Shown: positions 1-5,600 of the stretch, piece after piece | Layout: every line of letters starts with the position of its first letter | Position numbering within the stretch: the first letter of the stretch is position 1 | Origin: an uncultured Christensenellaceae bacterium | GTDB taxonomy: Bacteria; Bacillota; Clostridia; Christensenellales; Pumilibacteraceae | Length of the DNA stretch: 11,401 nucleotides | Assembly: GCA_910588315.1 (NCBI GenBank) | Contig: CAJUQF010000056.1 | Coordinates: 1-11,401 of the forward strand | Direction: 5' to 3' | The notes under the pieces: model-generated | What the model was told of the DNA's origin: nothing | Database searches by the model: none | What the model saw: the letters and a program-made list of their open reading frames with translations, nothing else | Position numbers and translations under genes: made by a program

Positions 1-16
1 CAATAATCCGAGAAAC

Positions 17-125
17 GGCGGTCAAGGGTCTGACCGCCCTACGAATTACACAACAAAAATGCTTTACGATAACAAACGGAACGCCGAGGCGTCGCGCCCT
101 ACGAATTGCACAATAAAATTGCTTT
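17..125 (+). repeat. Composite palindromic repeat unit, copy 1
   Basis: The unit starts with a perfect hairpin at 17-38 (arms GGCGGTCA and TGACCGCC, loop AGGGTC), followed by the tail CCCTACGAATTACACAA. A second module begins with GGAACG at 78-83, contains CCGAGGCGTC, and ends in the same tail with one base changed (RCACAA) and then AATAAAATTGCTTT. The second module's outer stem is degenerate here: GGAACG faces CGCGCC at 93-98 with two mispairs. The order of modules matches copy 2 at 254-361. It resembles intergenic REP- or MITE-like elements. No coding capacity or target-site duplication was recognised. Confidence 0.8.
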
Positions 126-202
126 GCAGTATATATGTGTTTATAAATTTCTATAATACCATTATTGTTACCGTATTGCTATTATAGAACCGACCTTCGT
201 AG

Positions 203-224
203 GGAGCGCAGACCCATGCGCTCC
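203..224 (-). repeat. Inverted single palindromic repeat hairpin
   Basis: Perfect 8-bp stem (GGAGCGCA at 203-210, TGCGCTCC at 217-224) with a 6-nt loop at 211-216. Read on the minus strand the loop is TGGGTC and the 3' flank is CTACGAA (plus-strand 196-202). That is the same layout as the hairpins at 17-38 and 254-275, but in opposite orientation and with a different stem. It lacks the second module and the ATTRCACAA tail, so it is a solo element. Confidence 0.75.
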
Positions 225-253
225 GTGTGTGGCAAGGCAATAAATCGTGAAGC

Positions 254-361
254 GGCAGGCAAGGGTCTGCCTGCCCTACGAATTACACAATAAATTGTTT
301 TACGATAACAAACGGAACGCCGAGGCGTCGTTCCCTACGAATTGCACAATAAAATTGCTTT
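254..361 (+). repeat. Composite palindromic repeat unit, copy 2
   Basis: This is a direct repeat of the unit at 17-125. The first hairpin (254-275) has arms GGCAGGCA and TGCCTGCC around the loop AGGGTC. The second module has an intact outer stem, GGAACG (314-319) with CGTTCC (329-334), around a 9-nt loop. Both modules end in CCCTACGAATTRCACAA. The sequence between hairpins (TTTTACGATAACAAACGG) is almost identical to copy 1. The first stem differs from copy 1 at two base pairs, each compensated on the other arm. Confidence 0.8.
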
Positions 362-386
362 ACGAAATATTTTAAATATCGTAACG

Positions 387-1226
387 TTATTTTTTCGGCG
401 AAGAATTAAATTTGATTGTATTTTGAGCGAGAATATGTTCTTTCGGGGTAATACCTTCGTATTGTTTAAAAACCCGCGTAAAATAAGGTGCGTCGTGAAA
501 ACCGCTTTCGGCGGCTATTTGTTTTACCGAGGTATAGCCCTTTTCTATAAGCCTTAGCGCATTGTTTATGCGCAAGCTTGTTATATATTCGGAAAAACAT
601 ACGCCCATTTGTTTTTTGAATATCGCGGACGCATATTTGGGATTGTAATAAATTTCCGCGCAAAGCGATTTCAAGTCCACGTCGGGATCTGCGAAACGTT
701 CTTCCGCCTGTTTTTTGAGATACAGAACGGTTTTCTCGCCCGAAACCGGCGTTTCGTCGTGCGCCGCGTCCGACATGTTGCCAATAGTAAACAGCAGGAC
801 GCTTTCGGCGAGCAGGTCGATGTTTTCGCTCGTTGCTTTTTTTAAAGCCGAAAGCCAAAAGGGAGTAAGCTCCGACATGTCATGCTTTACAAAAGCGTTC
901 TTCTTTATGCCTATACGGTCGAGAAGTTTGTACGCGCGCAATCCCACAAACGAAACATAAACGTATTCGAGCGTGTTCGTGCTTGTGATCTTGTATTCCG
1001 ACGAAGGGAACGTGACGAATACGTCGCCGGGTGCAAGCGAAACGCGGCAAGCATGAGTTTCGACCGAGCCGGTGCCGCCGAGAATGAGATGTAGTCGAAA
1101 CACGGAGTGTACGATAAAATGCGGCATGATACCGGCGCCTTTTTCGTGTACGAAATTAAGTATGCCGATATATTCGCTGTCGTTTCTTGCGCTGTTGAAC
1201 TTGCAGATGTTATCGTTGTCGTCCAT
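387..1226 (-). CDS. AraC-family transcriptional regulator
   Basis: A 279-residue cytoplasmic DNA-binding protein of the usual AraC/XylS size. Residues about 35-105 look like the N-terminal cupin-type effector-binding domain, with the patterns LAPGDVFVTFPSS and YVYVSFVG. Residues about 165-266 form the double helix-turn-helix domain: helix set one around VDLKSLCAEIYYNPKYAS (183-200), and set two ending in the family signature GFHDAPYFTRVFKQYEGITP. Members usually sense a sugar or glycan fragment and activate a neighbouring operon. The start at 1226 is preceded on the minus strand by AAGGA at very short spacing. A later in-frame Met (residue 34) would remove part of the sensor domain, so the long start is preferred. 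It is divergent from the oxidoreductase/beta-helix operon, which is its likely target. The ligand cannot be read from the sequence. Confidence 0.93.
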   Translation of the reverse strand: MDDNDNICKFNSARNDSEYIGILNFVHEKGAGIMPHFIVHSVFRLHLILGGTGSVETHACRVSLAPGDVFVTFPSSEYKITSTNTLEYVYVSFVGLRAYKLLDRIGIKKNAFVKHDMSELTPFWLSALKKATSENIDLLAESVLLFTIGNMSDAAHDETPVSGEKTVLYLKKQAEERFADPDVDLKSLCAEIYYNPKYASAIFKKQMGVCFSEYITSLRINNALRLIEKGYTSVKQIAAESGFHDAPYFTRVFKQYEGITPKEHILAQNTIKFNSSPKK

Positions 1227-1255
1227 TTTCCTTGTTTGTCCGTGGATAAGCTATT

Positions 1256-1267
1256 ACTATCGATAGT
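1256..1267. promoter_or_regulatory. 12-bp palindrome, candidate operator
   Basis: ACTATCGATAGT is a perfect 12-bp inverted repeat overlapping the predicted -10 of the AraC-type gene. Its position would suit autoregulation or a repressor site. AraC-family proteins more often bind direct or asymmetric half-sites, so the bound protein is uncertain. Looser flanking symmetry (GATAA at 1245-1249 and TTATC at 1277-1281) extends around it. Confidence 0.35.
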
Positions 1268-1293
1268 TTATTATATTTATCGCCGATTGTCAA
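1265..1293 (-). promoter_or_regulatory. Predicted sigma70-type promoter of the AraC-type gene
   Basis: On the minus strand there is a perfect -35 TTGACA (plus-strand 1288-1293), a 17-bp spacer, and a -10-like TAAACT (plus-strand 1265-1270, four of six matches). The predicted transcript would start around 1258, giving a leader of about 30 nt before the ATG at 1226. A TATAAT also lies in the spacer, but only 12 bp from the -35, so it is not preferred. Confidence 0.55.
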
Positions 1294-1334
1294 TAGCGAA
1301 AAGAATTTGTACAAGTTTTAATGGCTTTTTTCTA

Positions 1335-1363
1335 TTTCAATATTCGGCGTTACGTAATATAAT
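1335..1363 (+). promoter_or_regulatory. Predicted promoter of the oxidoreductase operon
   Basis: A perfect -10 TATAAT at 1358-1363 lies 17 bp downstream of TTTCAA (1335-1340), a poor -35 with about half the consensus matches. A strong -10 with a weak -35 fits an activator-dependent promoter, consistent with the divergent AraC-type gene. The predicted leader is about 70 nt long and contains the interrupted palindrome CGGNGTCGACNCCG at 1399-1412. Confidence 0.5.
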
Positions 1364-1398
1364 TAAACTGCGGTCAGAGATGTCGCAAGTCGGGCGAT

Positions 1399-1412
1399 CG
1401 GGGTCGACACCG
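1399..1412. promoter_or_regulatory. Interrupted palindrome in the oxidoreductase leader
   Basis: CGGGGTCGACACCG reads as CGGNGTCGACNCCG, symmetric except for one mismatched pair. It would lie roughly 30-40 nt into the predicted transcript, where it could be a repressor operator or a small RNA hairpin. No protein can be assigned to it. Confidence 0.25.
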
Positions 1413-1432
1413 AAAAAACGCCTGATAAAAGC

Positions 1433-1445
1433 AAGGAGTATGATG
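1433..1445 (+). promoter_or_regulatory. Ribosome binding site deciding the oxidoreductase start
   Basis: AAGGAG at 1433-1438 is followed by two adjacent in-frame start codons, ATGATG (1440 and 1443). Only the second leaves workable spacing (4 nt), so 1443 is chosen. An upstream in-frame ATG at 1380 has no good ribosome binding site and would add residues unlike the Rossmann N-terminus. Confidence 0.6.
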
Positions 1446-2690
1446 GTCAAGATAGGAATTTTCGGCGCGCGGCGCGGCGGATCGATGATCGAGCATTGCA
1501 ATATGACTGGCAAAGCTAAGGTCGTAGCGGTTTGCGATGGCGACGACATCGCGCTCGAAAACATGAAAAACAAGCATGCTGGCGAGTGCATAGCGTATTA
1601 TGCCGATTTCGACAGCTTTTTGACCCACGACATGGACGCCGTAGTGATCGCCAACAGCGCGCATGAACACGCGCCGTATTCGATACGCTGTCTCGATGCG
1701 GGAAAGCACGTTTTGGGCGAAGTCGTTCCATGCCAAAACATGCGCGAGGCAGTGGAGCTTGTCGAAGCCGTCGAACGCTCGGGCAAACTGTACGCTTACG
1801 CGGAAAACTACTGTTATATGCCGGCGGCGCGCGAGATGAAAAAGCTCTACATGTCGGGCAAGCTCGGCGAGTTCGAGTACGGCGAGGGCGAATATCTACA
1901 CAACACCGAGTACGATTGGCCGAACTTGACTTACGGACAGCGCGACCACTGGCGAAACGCTATTTTGTATGCGACGTTCTATTGCACGCACTCGCTCGGT
2001 CCGGTGTTGCGCGCGACAGGGCTAAAGCCCGTCGAGGTTACGGGATTCGAACTTCCTTACACCGACAGGTGCGCGCGCATGGGGAGGCGCAGCGGTATTG
2101 CGGGCATGGAGATTGTCACGCTCGAAAACGGCGGTATCGTGCGCAGTATTCACGGCGCGCTCGATAAGTATTCGGTGATGTACAGAATGTACGGCTCTCG
2201 CGGCAGGATAGAAAGCGCTCAGGATGACGCGAGAGTAGGCGGCGTTCGGCGCGTATATGTCAATCTCGACAGGGATGAGGGCGATCCTTCGGATTCGCCG
2301 GAGACCTATCTCGTGGACGGCGAAGAGAACGCGAAAGTAACCGCTAATCCGCACGAGGACTCGGACAGGCTGTTGATACAAAACTTTATCGACGCGCTCT
2401 CCGGCGAGCGTGCGGATATAATCGACGTGTACGAGGCGCTCGATATGTTTTTGCCCGGGCTTTTTGCTTGGTTCTCGGTGCTGGACGGCGGCAAGCCTAA
2501 GCGCATACCCGACTTGCGCGACAAAGCCGAGCGCGATAAATGGCGCGACGATGTACGTTGCACGGATAAAAAAGTCGCGGGCGACCGCGTGCTCCCTTCG
2601 TACAACAGGAGCGTCATAGAAGTCCCCGACGCGATCTACGACAACATTCGCAGAAAATATCTCGAAAACAATAAGGAAAAAGGAAAATGA
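1443..2690 (+). CDS. Gfo/Idh/MocA-family oxidoreductase
   Basis: A 415-residue cytoplasmic NAD(P)-dependent dehydrogenase-like protein. The N-terminus MVKIGIFGARRGG (1-13) is the first strand and glycine-rich turn of a Rossmann fold, followed by VVAVCDGD (27-34) and DAVVIANSAHEHAP (65-78). The C-terminal alpha/beta domain follows from about residue 120, with ENYCYM (121-126), KLGEFEYGEGEY (140-151) and CTHSLGP (181-187). Family members oxidise, reduce or otherwise process sugars, inositols or glycosides. The usual EKP motif after GKHVL is replaced by GEVVPCQ (92-98), so the common lysine is absent. This trait also occurs in some subfamilies with EV in that position. It is the first gene of the operon, and its TGA stop overlaps the ATG of the next gene (ATGA, 2687-2690), indicating translational coupling. 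The substrate is unknown. Confidence 0.9.
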   Translation: MVKIGIFGARRGGSMIEHCNMTGKAKVVAVCDGDDIALENMKNKHAGECIAYYADFDSFLTHDMDAVVIANSAHEHAPYSIRCLDAGKHVLGEVVPCQNMREAVELVEAVERSGKLYAYAENYCYMPAAREMKKLYMSGKLGEFEYGEGEYLHNTEYDWPNLTYGQRDHWRNAILYATFYCTHSLGPVLRATGLKPVEVTGFELPYTDRCARMGRRSGIAGMEIVTLENGGIVRSIHGALDKYSVMYRMYGSRGRIESAQDDARVGGVRRVYVNLDRDEGDPSDSPETYLVDGEENAKVTANPHEDSDRLLIQNFIDALSGERADIIDVYEALDMFLPGLFAWFSVLDGGKPKRIPDLRDKAERDKWRDDVRCTDKKVAGDRVLPSYNRSVIEVPDAIYDNIRRKYLENNKEKGK

Positions 2691-5600
2691 GCACTGCAAA
2701 AAAATCGATCACTTTCATAGCGGTCATGATCGCGATTTTAGTTTCGTCGATCGTTATGGCATTTAGCGGCGGCACGGCGCCGAAGGCGGAAGGAACATGG
2801 GAGTGCGGTACCGGTATGTCGTCGGACGGCGAAGTATATACCGCGCAGAACAGTACGGACCCGCAGCCGACGCTTAATTATAACGGCGATTTGTCCGAAA
2901 TAAACACCGTCGAAGGCGAATTTCTTTACAAGAACAATTATACGGACGATGGAGGCGCCTTCATGGGCTTTCAGGTGTTTTATAATAGTTCGCAGTTTTA
3001 TATTATCAGAATGTATTTAAATCTCGGACAATACTACGATAACAGTAAGCCGTTCGTCAGAGCGCAGAAAATGACAAACAGCGGATATGTACAGGTAGGC
3101 AACGATTCGCGGCGGTTAGACAGAGCAGACGGTTTTGGCAAAGATACTTGGATTAAGTTTAAAGTTGTACTTGAAAGCGATAGACTCGAAGTTTATCTCA
3201 ATGATAAAAGCGAAATAATATCTACCGGGATCGGAGAAGTGAGTTGGTCAAGTGTTAATTTTATTACTTCCGGCGAAGAAGTTAATATAAAGAATCCGGC
3301 GGTCTCGTTTACCGCGCCGGCGCTATGGGATATAGATGCCAATTGGACGAATAAAGATGGTCCCGACGTTTATTCGACGGATAGTACCGGCGTAATTTGG
3401 TACAGCGGAAAAGATGTTGCCGAGAATAATACGATCGAGGCCGATATAAAATACGATCTGCCGTTACGAGGCGACGGCGGTATAAATTTGCAGATAAATC
3501 ATACGGGAACGGGCGGCGCATATCTTTTAAACCTTTCGCCCAATAATCCGTTTAATCCGGTTATACGTTTGTTTAATGAGAACAGCACCAACGGCTCGCC
3601 TATCATGCGCCGAGAGATCAAATCGGGATTCGGCACGACGGATATCGGCGACTGGATACATTTAAAGCTTGTTGTGGATAACGGTGCGATTGTGTGCTAT
3701 GTAAACGATATTTTGGCATACAGGCAATTTACGGAACTGGACATAGAGATCACGCGTATCGGTATAAATTCGTTTTTATGCCCGGTAAGCGTCAAGAATA
3801 TGAGCGTATCGTTTACAGAGGTGAATTTTTCGGAACTCGGATATATTGATCTCGAATTTTCTTCGTCAACGGCGGTCGACGCTATGACCGTTCAAAAATG
3901 CGCCGCCGTTTACAGCGACGGTAAGATGATTTTGACGGTTGCAGATGCAGACCCCAAAATAGTGACTCCCGTTATAAGCGAAGCCCCGGGACATAAATAC
4001 AGTATGTATTTGCCGTTACGCAATACATTCCTTGTTCGCATGAAAAATCAAACTTCCGCGAGCAAGGTAAGGCTGACCTTCAAGACCGATACGGGAAAAG
4101 ACCGCGTATATGAAAAAGAATTCTCCATCAAGCCGAACAGTGATTTCAATACATATTATTTTAATATCGACGATTTGGGCGCGGACGGGTATTTAAAACA
4201 ATTCGCGTTGGAATTTGTAGGCGCGCTTGCGGAAGAGAGCGTTGTGATCGACGCCATAACATTCGAACGCGAAAAACGGATCTACGATTATGCCGGATCG
4301 ATAACAGCCTGCACCGCAGATCCGCAAGCAAAAACAGTTACGGTCACGGGCAAAGTCAAATCCGAATACGAAGGTAAGACTGTTACTATACAACAGTCCG
4401 ACCCCAAAAATTATACCGACGATCTCGCTTATTCCGGTTGCGTCCGACTTACGACGGCAAATGTTAGCGGCGGCGCATTTTCGGCAAGCTTTCCCCTGTA
4501 TAAGCCTGGCACCGAACGAACGCATTTATCGAGCTTATTTTTAGCGTCGGTCGACGGGGTCAAGATAAGCGAAGCGTTTGCTATCGAAAACTATTATGAT
4601 TTTAACGATGACGCGCCGCGATTTACGGTCGACAATAAACTGACGGCTGTCGTGACCGATCCCGAGTACGGCGCAAAAGGCGACGGCTTTACTGACGACA
4701 CCGCGGCGATACAAAAAGCGATCGACGCCGTTGCGGCGGCGGGCGGCGGAAAAGTGATCATTCCCGGCGACGACAGCGAGTACGGCAAAAGATATGTGAT
4801 GACGCATATCGAACTTTGCGGCAACTTGGAGTTCGAGATACAAAAAAACGCAGTGCTTTGGCAGTCCCAGCGCGAGGAAGAACTGAATAAGACCGTTCCT
4901 GTCGGTCTGTATAACACCGAAAACGAAAAAGCGAAAAGATTCAATAAAGTTACGTATGGACACAACGTGGATATCGATGGTCTGCAATGGTGTCACGCCT
5001 TTGCTACGGTCAACATTCCGTTCATTCTCGTCAGCAATAAAGAAAATGTGCGCATTACGGGCGGCGGAACGATACGCATGAACGATGCCGGCGGCGAAAA
5101 GGAAGATCCCTTTTATTTTGTCGGAGATCCGGGGCTTGCCGTCGGGCAGGAGAGTCGCGTACAGCAGATACCGATATGCATTTACAGCAGTACTCATGTT
5201 GATATTCGCGATTTGACGATAATGCGTAGCAATGGTTGGCACTGCTATATGAGTTTTAATGATGATGTTTATGTTGCCAACATAAGAGAGAAAGAAATGG
5301 TGAATGTCACTTGTGACGGATTTACCGTTACAAGCTGTAAAAACGTTACTCTCGACAGATGTTTTACTTATACGAGCGACGACGCGGTCGGTATTTGCAC
5401 GGCATACGACGACGGACGCGGACAGTTTTATCGTCCGACCAAGCCTGGCGAGAATAACGCCACCGAAAACATAAAAATTCGCCACTGCTTCCTTTACGGC
5501 GGATTTGGAATTTCATGGATGCCTTGGGGAACGGCGGCTGAGAACGCATATTATCAGGAAACGCGTAACGTAGAGATTTTTGACTGCATACTCGGCGGTC

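Larger units (their letters stand above)
1..386. other. Non-coding intergenic region rich in palindromic repeats
   Basis: I see no credible gene in this stretch to the left of the AraC-type regulator. The open frames are short and lack ribosome binding sites. It contains two direct copies of a composite repeat, one inverted single hairpin, and an AT-rich spacer at about 126-193. The 17-nt sequence CCCTACGAATTRCACAA occurs four times (37-53, 97-113, 274-290, 333-349). The spacer contains TATAAT at 152-157 but no convincing -35 element, so no promoter is called there. The hairpin at 314-334 lies just past the end of the minus-strand regulator and might help end its transcription, although no clear T-tract follows it. 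Confidence 0.75.

Noticed and set aside
152..157. TATAAT in the AT-rich spacer as a promoter
   Set aside because: No -35 element lies at proper spacing, and no gene follows in the plus direction before the convergent AraC-type gene.
17..361. Possible CRISPR array
   Set aside because: The repeats are only two long units plus one inverted hairpin, the spacing is irregular, the hairpin stems themselves vary, and no cas gene is nearby.
342..557. A 71-codon plus-strand frame overlapping the 3' end of the AraC-type gene
   Set aside because: It begins inside a repeat tail, lacks a ribosome binding site, and is antisense to the conserved helix-turn-helix domain.
1107..1442. In-frame upstream extension of the oxidoreductase
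   Set aside because: It overlaps the AraC-type gene and both predicted promoters. The added residues do not match the family, and the ribosome binding site at 1433-1438 supports the start at 1443.
2022..2699. A 225-codon minus-strand frame opposite the oxidoreductase
   Set aside because: It is antisense to clearly conserved oxidoreductase sequence, and no family features are visible.
4541..5485. A 314-codon open frame on the minus strand inside the beta-helix gene
   Set aside because: It lies opposite the best-conserved part of the plus-strand enzyme, has no ribosome binding site that I can see, and its translation shows no recognisable domain. It is a by-product of codon composition.
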